A stretch of 64,000 nt of DNA from Reticulitermes lucifugus (lineage: Eukaryota > Arthropoda > Insecta > Blattodea > Rhinotermitidae). The stretch's first letter is position 1, and every line of letters starts with the position of its first letter. Positions 1-11,622 of the stretch are shown here, one piece after another. The notes below the pieces were generated by a model, which saw nothing but the letters and a program-made list of their open reading frames with translations, was not told where the DNA came from and made no database searches. The DNA lies in contig JAKCWW010000103.1 in the NCBI GenBank assembly GCA_026260175.1, forward strand, positions 1 to 64,000, in the 5' to 3' direction. The position numbers and the translations under genes were made by a program.

Positions 1-1209
1 TAATTTGTGCATTTTGTTGGTGTATATCTAAAATAATAAAAATGCACGGTGAGTTAAGACTAAGGATTATAAATAATGTTATATTATTTATTGCCGTGCG
101 GCACTCCACTGATCGCCTTATGCATTAAAACTTTTCCAAAGAACGCAACAAACGGCGGACATAGACACTTGCGCCTTCTCACTATAAAATCTAGTTACGA
201 TAACAGAGTAACAGGGTCAGAACAGAAGTAGAAGAACAAGCGGAAAATGTTGAAAAAAATGATTTTATGGGCCGCAGATTAGGAAAGCTCTTTAAGTAAA
301 ATTGTTTGACACTCAAAAGTGAATTGGGCCTAGAGTTTGAAAACAGGTGATACTCTTTGTTCTTTACTTAATACAGTGTTCTTAGATACCCTACATGCAG
401 TGCAAGCAACAGAGAATTGTCTGTGTCCTGTCCGCTTGTTTTGATTCAGACATTAACAGATTTCCATAGATGTTATTATGGGGACTTTAAAGAGATGTAC
501 GGCGTATTTAGGTTCGGTTCAGACTGGTTCATCAGAAGCCCTACTGTGTAAGTGTACAAGTGTGCAATACAAATTTAGGTTTCGTTTTGTTGACGATAAC
601 TAAAGCAGGCGTGTGAGGTTTTGTACTGGGGTACAACATAAACGTACTTGTAATTTCTATGTAATATATTTTAATATTTTAAAAATTACAGATATTTTGA
701 TGAAACATTTGAGATTCTATCGAGAAAACGCTATGTTGTCTGAATCTGTACTATTATAAATTATGCTGAGAAATTTAACACTAAAGTGTGTAATTAATTT
801 ATAGTCGTTGAAGGGAGAATTTGGAGGAATGAAGGTGTCAGTTTCAAGTTCTTGCCAGAATTTTCTGTTTTGTAGTTCATTACAATATATGTGAGCGGGA
901 GAGGGTCATTTTAATTTTAAATTTTGATACAGAAGCTTATTAGTCGCTAGTAGTGAGGTTGGTCTAATTGTACGTATTGAGGAAACTGTGTTCGTGTCTT
1001 GTCAACAGAATGCAGAATATCGCAACATAAAACTAAATAATAAGTTATTTAAAAAGGTGACAAATTTAAGTTTTCAGGAAAGATATACACGTCAAACTTC
1101 CATTCACGAATAAATCAAGAACAGATCAAATTCAGGGAGTTCTTGCTACCAACCCGTTTAGAAATGTTTGCTTTCCCTTATGCTGTGTAAGAACATAACG
1201 GTTAAAATA
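1..1209. other. Upstream DNA, no feature recognised
   Basis: AT-rich DNA with no long open frame and no motif I recognise. CpG is frequent (17 counted in the first 600 bases), unlike the introns further along. It may hold distal promoter or untranslated exon sequence of the downstream gene, but nothing here proves that. Confidence 0.5.
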
Positions 1210-1750
1210 TACAGAATTATAATTTTGCCTGTCTCTTATATTGATGGAAAAGCGTGCACTGAGAGTGTTCAGGAACAGACTGCTGAGAAAGATGTTTGGA
1301 TCGGGAGGCTATCGGACATTCCATAATGCGGACCTTCATGGTTTATACCCATCGTCACTTATTCGGGTGATAAGGCGGAGGATGATGAGATGGACGCTGC
1401 ATGTGACACGTATTGGGGAGAAGAGAAATGCACCCAGATCTGCGCTCTTCTGGGCTATTACGTGGCGTCGTATGGTAATTGTTTACCGACCCATCTTGAC
1501 GGGACAGTACCATGAAGATGGGACCGATACGTTGTCCCGAAACGTCGGTAAACAATTACCACACGAAGCCGCGTAATATCCCAGAAGAGCGCAGATCTCA
1601 TCAACATCGCGGCGGAAGCCCGAAATCAAGGTAAATGCATGCAGGGTTTTGTAGAGAACCTGAAAGTAAGAGGCCGCTTGGAAGACCTAGGCGTAGATGG
1701 AAAAATGGTATTAAAATAAATGTCACAGAACCTGGATGGTTAGGTGTAGG
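1210..1750 (+). mobile_element. LINE 3'-end fragment, interrupted by a hairpin element
   Basis: Translation gives the C-terminal tail of a non-LTR retrotransposon reverse-transcriptase ORF: RVFRNRLLRKMFG, then a histidine-rich step, then SSLIRVIRRRMMRW and HVTRIGEKRNA. The same family appears again at 62056-62310 ([27 protein letters not shown]). The frame is lost at about 1432, where a roughly 200-bp element sits between two copies of AAATGCA, and resumes near 1640 as GFCREPESKRPLGRPRRRW-like sequence in broken frame. Dead fragment; no intact catalytic domain. Confidence 0.75.
1433..1632. mobile_element. Hairpin (foldback) MITE inside LINE fragment
   Basis: The arms 1436-1470 and 1565-1598 are near-perfect inverted repeats: AGATCTGCGCTCTTCTGGG on the left, CCCAGAAGAGCGCAGATCT on the right. 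The inner stems (GGTAATTGTTTACCGAC / GTCGGTAAACAATTACC) also pair. The insert is bounded by AAATGCA at 1426-1432 and 1633-1639, a likely 7-bp target duplication. Related arms recur across the window (17.0, 21.2, 30.2, 33.4, 34.8, 54.5 kb). Confidence 0.8.
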
Positions 1751-2035
1751 GCAGGATTAATCTCTTTCACTAGAGGTACCAGTTTCGCCCTCTTTTTATC
1801 GCGGCAATGATCCTTCGGGGTACATATTGACCAGCTGAGGATCTGTTGACTTCTCAAGAAGGCCTTTGCTCCATAGAGTTAATTATATTACATCCGAATG
1901 GTCGCTTTTCAGAAAGCTGAAGCCGTTCTTTCAGAGCTAAGAGACCGCTGACTGACTTTGTGAGCGTCCATCTTTGTACGGGTTGTCATTTATTATAGAG
2001 ACATCTAGATTTTAAAGAATAAGTAGAATTTTAGG

Positions 2036-2430
2036 CAAGTGCGCACCCAGATTTTTTGGGGGGGCGGGGAGGGGGTCTGACCCTGAGGCTATATATAATT
2101 GATATTTGATTTTACAAATTATGTTATAAAAATCATATCATAAGTGTAAGTGTAAAATAACACTTTTTGAAACTGCATTTGTATACAGACAAACATAACT
2201 AAATGTTCAATGACTCAATCGTAGTGTCCTATCTTTTTTTTTAATTTTATTAATTTATTATTCAAAATTATAATGTACTAGTCATCAGCTGATTTAAGTG
2301 GCTGATTTCGGCTGAAGGGTAAATCACGTAAAATGTTTGATATTATCGTATCTACAAAATCTGTGTTTTTTAAATTTCGGTTTAGGGGGTTTAGGGGGCC
2401 CGGCAGTCCTTCCTCTTGGGTGCGCCCCTG
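2036..2430. mobile_element. hAT-type MITE
   Basis: The left end CAAGTGCGCACCCA and the right end TGGGTGCGCCCCTG are inverted relative to each other. The flanking octamers ATTTTAGG (2028-2035) and TTTTTAGA (2431-2438) agree at 6 of 8 positions, as expected for an aged 8-bp hAT target duplication. The interior is non-coding with a G-run near 2058-2076. A 395-bp non-autonomous element fits best. Confidence 0.6.
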
Positions 2431-3260
2431 TTTTTAGATATGACATTGTTTTAATATCATAGATGCTCTTTTAGTATGTTCTTCCTCTTCGTGCGTCTGT
2501 TTGTCTGTCTGTGTGTTGTTTTATTAACATAGCGTCTGTGGCCAATAAATATGAACATTATACTCTGTCGCTTAAAAACTTAGAGAATAGAGGTTTAGTA
2601 AAATGATTATTTTGTAGAGGGTGCCTGCGTTTTATTAAATGTGACTTAGTTACATAACACCCCGCTAAATTTATAGGCCTGTTACACGTAGGCCTTCCGA
2701 GTGCAATATGCAATCGGGGAAAATTATGGGAGGTTAGGAAGGCCGGGCTCGGAATACGAAGTAAAACTGCGGAATAAAGAGTCGGTAAAAATGTAGCCTA
2801 CGTGAGTAATTTCGCTTCACAATCCCAAAAATTGCCTCCCATAGTTAGACTGACTTTAACCAATTAAAACAACTGAGTCCTTAATAACGCGAGTTCTTCA
2901 AGAGTTTTCTCATCTACAACGGAAACTGAAAATTCGCTACCATTTTCACAAGAGCGCAACTATAGACAGTATCCTTCGCCACATGGTTCCAGCACAGCCT
3001 CATACCTTGCTTCTTTCAGATGCAATTTAATCCAGTCCATGCCTAGATCTCCCACTGGTTATCCTTTCATTTCTTCCGACTGCAGTCATGCATGCATTTG
3101 TCATTTCTCCGGCAAATTTCCTCCATAGTTGCTTTATTCTCACTCAGTCTCGGGCTATGTTCTTCCCAAGTGAAAGACCAGGTTTCACACTTGTAGGCCT
3201 ATAAAACAATAGGAAATATCGCAGGCTAAATTCTTATTTAAGCACTTTAAATAAAATAAA
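2431..3260. other. No feature recognised
   Basis: Mixed-composition DNA with moderate CpG. Short duplicated words (GTAGGCCT, AGGCCT) occur but no element could be delimited. Confidence 0.4.
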
Positions 3261-3274
3261 GGGTCACACTGCAT

Positions 3275-3560
3275 GGCGATGTGATGGTAAGTAAGATGAC
3301 TGCCATATCTCAGACGGAGGCCCGGGTTCGATTGCAAGGAGCAGTCCATTTGAAATTTGTGACGGACAAAATGGGGCTGAGACAAATTTTTCTCCAAGTG
3401 CTTCGGTTTTGCGCTGTTATTTCTCATTCGCCAGTGCTTCATATTTATTCGTCTATCGTCGGAGGAATGGGCAATGGACCCGTTAGAGTTCATAGTTCCA
3501 CAGACATAGTCTGACCCCACTACAAAAATAAAAGAAAGCAATCAAATATATTAGGGGCTG
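3275..3560 (+). mobile_element. tRNA-derived SINE
   Basis: A B-box-like word GGGTTCGATTG lies at about 3322-3332, preceded about 40 bp upstream by an A-box-like GATGGTAAGTAAGATG. The downstream body (GACGGACAAAATGGGGCTGAGAC, then CTCCAAGTGCTTCGGTTTT) looks like a SINE body, with a short A-rich end near 3525. The absence of a foldable cloverleaf argues against a working tRNA gene. Polymerase III transcription would start near 3270. Confidence 0.6.
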
Positions 3561-3629
3561 GTACATTTGAGACCAGGGCGTCAAGTCTCAGTCCACTCCT
3601 ACAAATACAGATGGCTCTCAACGTACACA

Positions 3630-3725
3630 AATATCCACTACTCTACTGGAATTCGAACCCACGATTGATCGAGGGAAGACCGAATGCACAACTCTCTTGC
3701 TTTAGAGATTTGAAGCCTCGCGGCA
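3630..3725 (-). mobile_element. Possible second tRNA-like SINE head
   Basis: On the minus strand a B-box-like GGGTTCGAATTCC (3648-3662) and an upstream ATTCGGTCTTCCCTCGATC resemble a tRNA-derived SINE head in opposite orientation to the one just before it. No body or tail could be delimited. Confidence 0.35.
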
Positions 3726-4535
3726 ATGAATATGAATAATTCTGTCGTCTGGGATGCGACGCCGTGTAGTCAACATTTTAGAGGAACGCTATTGCCTGCA
3801 TCTCCACTCTTCTATATTGAAGACAGAGGCATCAGGATCCGCCGAAATGAACGCAAATTTCTGCCAGACTAGGCGGTGTCACATCCTCTAACAGAGCTCT
3901 TCAACGTGTGTTACTCTTGGCCTTATTCACCTTTTTGGAGAGATTAGTTGGAAATGTGAAGAAAGTGTTGGTTGTGAGAACGCCATGTTGTCTGTTTAGT
4001 CACATTCGAAGCATGTCATTGCGCGAGTGAAAGGAAAGGAGGGGGAGGGGTTGAAAATTTCTTGCGACGTCGTTTGATTTCAAGGCGAACAGGAGTTTTT
4101 TCATTGCGATATAAGTTTGTTGTATTATTCCAAGAAAGGGGCAAGGAATGATAGTAAGTCACACAGACAGAACGGGGTTACAGGAACTTGTCATTTGTAG
4201 TGCATTTATTTCCGCTTTTCTGATATATCGTAATGCGTATCTTTATTGATCTATTATTTAACACGGCTTTATATCTTCTCTGTTTGATGCACTGATGTTT
4301 ATACGACATGTTGTAATTTCTGTATTCTGAAACTGAATTCCATTGTGCGTACCCTAACACGTTAATAGAAAGGAATACTCGTTTCTCAGACATTAAAGTG
4401 ATGTAATGTCATTTCCTGTAAAGAGAGAATTTTGCCCATAGTTGTTGCTAGTGTTCTTTGATATTATTTGTTTAACACTGTAAGCAACGTTTATCATTTC
4501 TAATGAGTTCAAATGTAAAATACACACGTACACAC
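3726..4535. other. No feature recognised
   Basis: Unassigned upstream DNA. Short open frames are present on both strands but have no family resemblance and poor start contexts. Confidence 0.4.
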
Positions 4536-4537
4536 AT

Positions 4538-4538
4538 T

Positions 4539-4585
<47 letters not shown>

Positions 4586-4586
4586 G
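4538..4586. repeat. (CA)n(TA)n compound microsatellite
   Basis: A run of CA dinucleotides passes directly into a run of TA dinucleotides, after CACACGTACACACATTCACA. The small open frames across it on both strands are products of the repeat. Confidence 0.95.
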
Positions 4587-4589
4587 CCT

Positions 4590-6821
4590 TCAGGTTTGGT
4601 CTGCATTTTCTGCACACTGCATCGACACCAAGCCTTTATTTACTATCTCTTTTCATTACTGTTTATCACTACACGACATTTTATCTCTCGTGCTTGATAA
4701 CTGATATCTTTGTTCCCTATTCCTTCATTCCTTACCCCCTCAGACATTCACATTGAATCTGCACATAATATACCAACTTCCTCCTTCCCAGCCGTCTGCT
4801 AAATGACAATCATATTCTATTATTCGAGCCCCGTTCTCACGTTTGCCTTCGTATCATTATGTGGTTTTACTGCCTATTGCATCCTGTTTGCGAGAACTGA
4901 GACTGTGTTAAGACCGACCGATATGATTCCGATCAATAGTCTTTTCTCAGTTTTCCGACGATTCAGCCAATAACTTATCACAGCAAAACGGTAGGGCGTT
5001 TCTCACAATCTCACTGAATGGGCAAAGAATGGAGATAAAATTATGATATAGACCCTACCTGCAACAAAACGGGGAATTTGAACAGTACCTAGATTATGTT
5101 CAGTGTATTTGTAATCTACTCTGTTACGAAGTCCAAGTTTGTCTCTTCTTTATCTCAACCCAGCCATTTCAACAATGTAATTCCATAATACTAAAGTACC
5201 TTAAATTGGGGGGACCGGAGGCAGTGTTTCATCGCTTTTATTTTTTCGTTGTGTACATGACATAATTCGGAATAAGAATATGTGACAGTAAAGTTCCACT
5301 GAACCGAGAAGTTGTGTGTGTTTGAAGTATGTGTATTTTTGTAGTCGGGGTTGATGGCCAAGCCCAACCCTTTTGAGTATTGCAACGCTAATACTGCCGC
5401 TCACACTCAGTTTCGTTCTACGTACGTATCTGTGTAGTTATGTTGTATGTGACTTGGTAAGGGGTCAAGCACCCCACGCTGTAGTCTAGCTGCCCTAGCC
5501 ACCATACACGTGGAGCCCTCGTCTCTAGCAGTGTAGTAGTACTGGCCCCCGCCCCATTTATGCCTCAAGGCCGCGTTTCTGTGGCGGTACATCGTTACGT
5601 ACATTTTTTCTCCCGTACAGCAGCAGTTAGTACACTCCTTTTACAAAGGGCACTGGAAATAAAATCCACTTATGTAGGATCATTCCTTGTTACCTATCTT
5701 CAGTCATACTCATACAAGCTTTCCAGTTTCTTAGAAAAACGTAGTCGTGTTCTAATAGATGCATTTTGTACAATTATTGCTATGTTGTGGGGTTCGGAAA
5801 TGACATAAGTTTTTAGGTTTTTTAAAATTTGCAGTTGGTTTGGTATTTGATCCAGGGTGAATTAATGCATAAAATAAAAATACACAGTTCAGCTTATAAT
5901 TCATTTCGCATATTTTGACGTGTCAGCTTTCGGATTCGTTTAAAAATGCAATTTTAGTAAACAATGCAGCAACAATAAATGATAATCGAAAACCCCTCTT
6001 TCACCCGCCACATTTTCCGTTTCAACTTTAGCGAACAAGAGTCCTCCGGGTTTTACCTACAACCAGCGGATACTTGCTGACATGGCGTCTTGAAGCGCTG
6101 TAAAGTATTTCGGTCCTGTAGAGGATTTCATCCCTCGTCGATGCCAAGGCTGCAAACATGCACAGGTAATGATATGTGTAGTAGATTTGTTCGGAAAATA
6201 TGTTATTTATTAATGTACGAGACCAAAAGTAATGTGTCATTATATGTTTATTGATTTAATAGTAGATTTTGTAGGATTGAAAATACGCAGTAGGGTCGAC
6301 GACTCCTTTTTTACCCCGAAAGAAAATCAATAATATTCGGAAAATTTTAGTTGCCAATATAAGTTGGTTATTGTTGTATTTTGGTCGAATTGTTCACTTT
6401 GCAAGTGTGTAAGCGGGTGAGTTCTGGATGCACTGCAAATGGCAATCGAGTATTTCTTTCCCGTTAAATCATCTAGGCCAGGGGGAAAAGGGTTGCGTAA
6501 AAGGCTGACTGGGGAGGGGAGGGTGGGGTAAGGAGCTTATGATAAGAGCAACATGGCGGAAGGGCTGGGTTAGCAGTGACGAGGAAGGGTTGACTTTTAA
6601 AAGGATTCACGATATTCGTTATTTGACCGAGGTGTGGTTGATTGATGGTATAGGTATTTAAAATGTTTTCAAGTGACCTGTGAAATAGTTGTACATGACG
6701 TGAATGATAGGTGTAATTGTTGCCACCTGTGTGATTCATAGGGTGTTTCTGTGTGATAAGAATTAATGATAGCCATTTTTTGCGCGCTGTATTAATTCTG
6801 AATATTTAAATATTTTGACAG
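4590..6821. promoter_or_regulatory. ttk: CpG-rich upstream region, possible promoter or 5' UTR exon
   Basis: The 2.2 kb before the first coding exon keep a high CpG count (24 counted in 6001-6600), whereas introns beyond 8 kb have almost none. That is what an unmethylated regulatory region in front of a methylated gene body would look like. A likely splice acceptor at 6811-6821 (TATTTTGACAG) implies at least one non-coding 5' exon upstream, here or outside the window. No TATA box or initiator could be singled out. Confidence 0.4.
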
Positions 6822-7782
6822 GAGTTTGGATGAGGTTGGGAAAAGCCACAGTGCCACCTGCTAGCAGTCAACGCCGGTAACCATGACGTCAACATTGTCA
6901 TCACAGCGATTCTGCCTGCGTTGGAACAACCATCAGTCAAATTTATTATCTGTGTTCGATCAGTTACTCCATGATGAGTCTTTTGTGGATGTCACACTTG
7001 CAGTGGAGGGTCGTTTTCTTCGTGCCCACAAGATGGTACTGTCAGCATGCAGCCCATATTTTCAAGCTCTGTTTGTGGGGCATCCTGACAAACATCCAAT
7101 TGTTATCCTGAAAGATGTACCGTACTGTGACATGAGGAGTTTATTGGACTTTATGTATCGTGGAGAAGTAAGTGTGGATCAGGACAGGTTAACTGCATTC
7201 CTCAAAGTTGCTGAGTCTTTAAGGATAAAAGGACTGACAGAAGTAAATGAGGAAAAGTGTGACCTGCCGTCAATAACGTCTTCCCTCCTGTCATCTGTTC
7301 CACCTGTTGTGACCACACACACACCACCACCACCACCTCACCTTCATAGGATTCATCCCACATCATCCCCTCATAAACGAACCATCCCAATGCCTTCTGC
7401 TTCTTCCGCCACCTCCAGTAACCCATTGTTAGGTTCGGCACTTACTGCACCTAAAAGGAAACGTGGAAGACCACGAAAACTGTCTGGGAGTAGTGGTGGA
7501 GCTCCGACAGCACCTGGCCTTGCAGAAGTTGCTACGTCTTCCTCTGGCTCAAGTAGCAGGCACCAGTCTGCAATGGATGGTAATGGAGATGTTGAAAACT
7601 CACCAAGACTATCATCTGCGGATTCTTTAGTGGCACAAGAATCCCCTGAATTGCTGGAGTTGAAGATGGGCGTGGAGTTCCAGCATTCACCGGCAGCATC
7701 CAAGAGACCATCAAATGGAGAGAATGGATCAGGTCCTGGACCAAACACATCATCTGCTGAGGAAGGGAAAACGCCAAACAAG
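6822..7782 (+). CDS. ttk: Tramtrack common exon: BTB domain and AT-hook (coding 6883-7782)
   Basis: First coding exon of a BTB/POZ transcriptional repressor. The ATG at 6883 (context GGTAACCATGACG) opens 300 codons. Residues about 9-120 form the TTK-type BTB domain, with signatures FCLRWNNHQSN, LAVEGRFLRAHKMVLSACSP, HPIVILKDVPY and LLDFMYRGEVSVDQ. BTB domains of this group dimerise and recruit co-repressors in the nucleus. Next comes a Pro/Ser/Thr-rich linker (130-190) and a textbook AT-hook, KRKRGRPRKLSG at 191-202, a minor-groove DNA contact. BTB and AT-hook arrangement match Drosophila Tramtrack better than Lola or Mod(mdg4). The frame runs into stop after NKVRH, but AAG|GTGAGG at 7782/7783 is a good donor that removes VRH. 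The exon start at 6822 rests on the TTTTGACAG acceptor and is less certain. Confidence 0.93.
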
Positions 7783-10090
7783 GTGAGGCATTAGTATGTA
7801 CCCAGGTATCTTGTGTGAATTGTGAATGCCAGGTGTAAGCTGATTATATGCACATCCTTCATAATATAGAGGAAACTGTTATGACAGTTGGTACTTCAGA
7901 AAATTCCTTAGGGAATGGTAAAGAATACAGAGCATCCCAAATGTTGGAAACAAGTGGCTGCTGAAGAAATTTCCTGTCTCGTGAAACCTGAGGTTCATAG
8001 CTATGTTCACAAGAACCCACAGTTAAGTCCAAGGGCCTGTGTCATATTTTGTAACATGCTGGTGTTTACATAGCGTTCACCTAGTGCCCATTGCTCAGGC
8101 TGAAGTTGTACCTCTAGTTATTTTTGTGCAACCGTATATTCAGTATATTATCTGTAGGCTCTCTGCTCTATCCATAACCTGAGGATGCTCCATGCTTTGG
8201 TTTCGAGGGATTTGGTTATCATAGAACAGAGAATTATGTTTGTGAAATACTTCCAGCTGTTGCCTTTTGGATTGCAGGATTCAGATGTAGTAGCTGAGTG
8301 TAGGTTTGGTTTTTTTCCTACTGGCATTACATGACAGATATAATGCAAAATGTGTTAGTGTCTGAAGTATGTTATGGAGGTTTATTAAGTGGTGGAAATG
8401 TAGCTGTGAACCAGCTGAAGGTTGTTCAGCCTACCAGGTTTGATATAAGACTTGTTTGTGCATCTAAATGTCTAGTTACTTATAACTAGCGTTGTAAAGT
8501 TGAGTTACGTGATAAGTGCTGTGAAGAAGAATCAAAGGTTTCAGTTACCAGTCAACAAGTTGTTCAGTGGAATGTATGAAAACTAGCCATATTTGTTGCA
8601 AATAGAATTGTGAAGTTCAGGCCATTTCATATCACATGAGTGCATAAAAGTGTAATAACCCCACCCTCTTTAAGATTTTGACGAAATTTGGTGAAATTAT
8701 AGTTTGTGGAGTAAGTAAAAATACCAAACTTGATTGCTCTTCTCCTTGTGCTTTATTTTTAATAGACATTTGCAATTTTTAAAAAAGTGGAATCTTTTGG
8801 GACATGAAGCAGGTTGGATAAATTGCTGTAACTATATCCCTGATTGAGATAGAAGGCTGATTCAGGGCTGAAAGGTTAATGACATTCTGATTCAAGAGAG
8901 ATGTCATACACTGAGGTTTGATTTTGATGGGCATCAGTTGCCAGAGTTGACTTTTGATCGCAGATTGACAAATATGGACCTGTAGATTTCTGTTACAAAA
9001 CACAATATTGTGTATGTCATTTAATATCCTAGCAATGCTCCAGATACCAAGCTAGGACCATCTTGGCAGCCCGGAGTTATAAATTGCAGTGTGCTGTACT
9101 GTAAAGTCACATAAGTAGTTTCCAGTCTTGAATGAGGGTAGTGCTTCAGCCTTTGTGCAGGAAACATGCTGGGCTTTCTTTTAAACAAGTGCTTGCAGTT
9201 TTTTGGTTTAGATGTTTGTGCCTGTTATAACTGCTTTGGACATTGCGTTCAGAGAGTGAAGTTGATTTTGAATCATGACTGAAATTTTCTTTCCTCTTGA
9301 AGTAGTGGGACAGCATGTGTATAAAGAATTTGAGGAGAATGTTACCATGTATGATTACTGCTTTTCTCTGCATGACAAGCAATGATAAAGTGTTGGATAA
9401 ACTTTAAATCAATTGAAACTGAAATGGTGTTAGGGTTTTCAAACTTGGCTGCTCTGTACCCGAAAACTGCATCCTGACTGGAATGATTCCCAGCATGTAT
9501 TTATTTATGTATGACACATCAGAATGTCAAGCTCATGTTGGAAAAACTTATTCTGTTGCAGTTAACTACATATTATATTAATCTCTTAAGCTAGTCTTCC
9601 TGTACAAAGCTGTAGCTGTTGTGAGTATAAGGAATGTCCTGGCCCAGTGAAGAAGATTAAAGATATCCTTGAAAACTTTTGATGAAAATGCCATTCACAG
9701 CATTAAACATCATTTAACAGTCATTCCATTGTTAAGAAGTTCCTTGAACACATGCATATCAACTTGGTGGCTTGCAGGCCACATGCAACCTACAAAACTT
9801 CCCAAACCATCTGCAAATATGGCCCAAAGATATTTAATGAATACAAGTATTCAGTTAGATAAGGTTATCAAATTGGTTATTCAGTTTTTGAGTAAAATTT
9901 CATATTTGTATCTCTTTTTATGACAGCTGATGACTACTCTGTTTCTTTGGCATATGACGTATGAGTATATGCCATGAGGTGAGAGAGAGGATTGCACAGA
10001 CAAACATACAAGCGCTGGTGTATGTCTGTGCTGGCAGGAATATTGGGTGGTTACTACTTAGTTACATTTGTTGAAAACTAGCTTTTTTTT
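7783..10090 (+). other. ttk: Intron 1, first part: nothing recognised
   Basis: CpG-poor, TG-rich intron sequence without convincing open frames or delimited repeats. The intron as a whole runs 7783-17941 (GTGAGG ... TTTTGCAG). Confidence 0.6.
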
Positions 10091-10237
10091 TAGTTTGCTG
10101 TAGTGTAGTTATTGTGAAATTGTTTTTATTTAATTATAACTTAAAATAATAAACCCAGCAATATTTAGTTTGCTGTAGTGTAGTTATTGTGAAATTGTTT
10201 TTATTTAATTATAACTTAAAATAATAAACCCAGCAAT
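10091..10237. repeat. Exact direct duplication of 72 bp
   Basis: TAGTTTGCTGTAGTGTAGTT through AAACCCAGCAAT occurs at 10091-10162 and again at 10166-10237, period 75, with no mismatch seen. It lies at the left edge of the hAT remnant. The lack of divergence means a recent duplication or an assembly artefact. Confidence 0.95.
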
Positions 10238-11094
10238 GTCAAAACTTAAGTCATCTGCTATTACAGAATGTAAGATAGAAGATGAGGGTTGCACAGTTAA
10301 ATGAAAGTGGAAAGAATGAATGAGTCAATCAGGGGTCAAACTAGGTTTTGTATTGGTCACATAAGTTGCAGGCAACTCAAGATCTATTGGAGGAAGATAA
10401 TTTGTTTCAGAGTATTTAATTGAAACAGCTGAAATCATCTATCCAGAAGAGGTACAAGAATTAAAAAAAACATAAGTCTTAATAGGTACACAGTGGCAGC
10501 AGCTATAAACAACATAGAAAATGATGTGAGGAATCAAGATTGAGTAGAAAATTTTTTGAAGCCTAGTTTATAGCTGTGGATGAAAGCACAGATATTAAAA
10601 GATACTGCTGTTTTCAGTATTTGTTTGTGGTTATAACCCTGATTTTGTTATAACTGAAGAACTTATGGAATTAATTTGTATACATGGAGTTCCTACTGAA
10701 GATGTTTTCTGTGAGGTAGATATTTTGCTATAAACATAAACTTCCGTTTAACAAACGTGTGCATTGTGACTGATGGAACTCCAGCTATTATGGGCATGAA
10801 AATGGTTTTGTGGGAAAATGAAGCTATGTAGTAAAATCCACATTTTTTGTTGTGTGATACACCGAGATGAAAACAATAAGGCCGTGACACATTTTCATAT
10901 GAGTTGAGTCAATTGTTAACTTTATTTGTGCTCAAGGATTGTAGCATTGAGAGTTTGCTTTTGCTTCTTCTCGATATTGATAGTGAATATGAAGGTTTGC
11001 CATATCAAACTGAAATTCACTTGGTATACTGATATGAGGCGTTGAAAGCATTTTGTGATTTTAGAAGTGAAATTACTGTATTTTTTTTGGGGAA

Positions 11095-11622
11095 GGAAAC
11101 ATGCAGCAGCAGCATTCAACAAGAAGAAGAATCTTTTCACCAGCAAACTGGACTTAAACTTAAGGAAGAANNNNNNNNNNNNNNNNNNNNNNNNNNNNNN
11201 NNNNNNNNNNNNNNNNNNNNNNNNNNNNNNNNNNNNNNNNNNNNNNNNNNNNNNNNNNNNNNNNNNNNNNNNNNNNNNNNNNNNNNNNNNNNNNNNNNNN
11301 NNNNNNNNAGTATTACACAGAGTCAAGGAGGAGAGGAATGTCCTACATACAATAAAAAGAAGAAAGGCTAATTGGATTGGTCACATCTTGCGTAGAAACT
11401 GCTTTCTGAAACACATGATTGAAGGAAAGTTAGAAGAAAGGATAGAAATGGAGGGAAGACAAGGGAGTAGTCGTAAGCAGCTACAGGATGACCTTAAGGA
11501 AAAGAGAAGATAATGGAAATTGAAAGAGGGAGTGCTGGATCGCACCCTCTGGAGAACTCACTTTGGAAAAGGCTATGGACCTGTCGTAAGACAGACTACA
11601 GAATGAATGAATGAAAGAAACG
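11095..11622 (+). mobile_element. 5'-truncated LINE inserted in hAT element, with assembly gap
   Basis: The frame begins AAAFNKKKNLFTSKLDLNLRK, is lost in a run of 138 N (11171-11308), and resumes as VLHRVKEERNVLHTIKRRK, ANWIGHILRRNCFLKHMIEGK, then LDRTLWRTHFGKGYGPVVRQ. This is the C-terminal end of a non-LTR reverse-transcriptase ORF. The element ends in the short tandem tail GAATGAATGAATGAA. The same family supplies the 5' half of the chimeric element at 60.7-61.7 kb. Confidence 0.85.
11171..11308. other. Assembly gap (138 N)
   Basis: A run of undetermined bases within the LINE fragment. Open frames that cross it are not real. Confidence 0.99.

Noticed and set aside
3275-3560. tRNA gene
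   Set aside because: A B-box word is present but no cloverleaf or anticodon arm can be drawn, and the following SINE-like body explains it.
4393-4697. Small genes over the CA/TA repeat
   Set aside because: Residue pattern (HTHTHT, IYIYIY, VCVCVC) is just the microsatellite translated.
7371-7781. Minus-strand frames opposite the BTB exon
   Set aside because: Shadow frames of a strongly conserved coding exon; no domain of their own.
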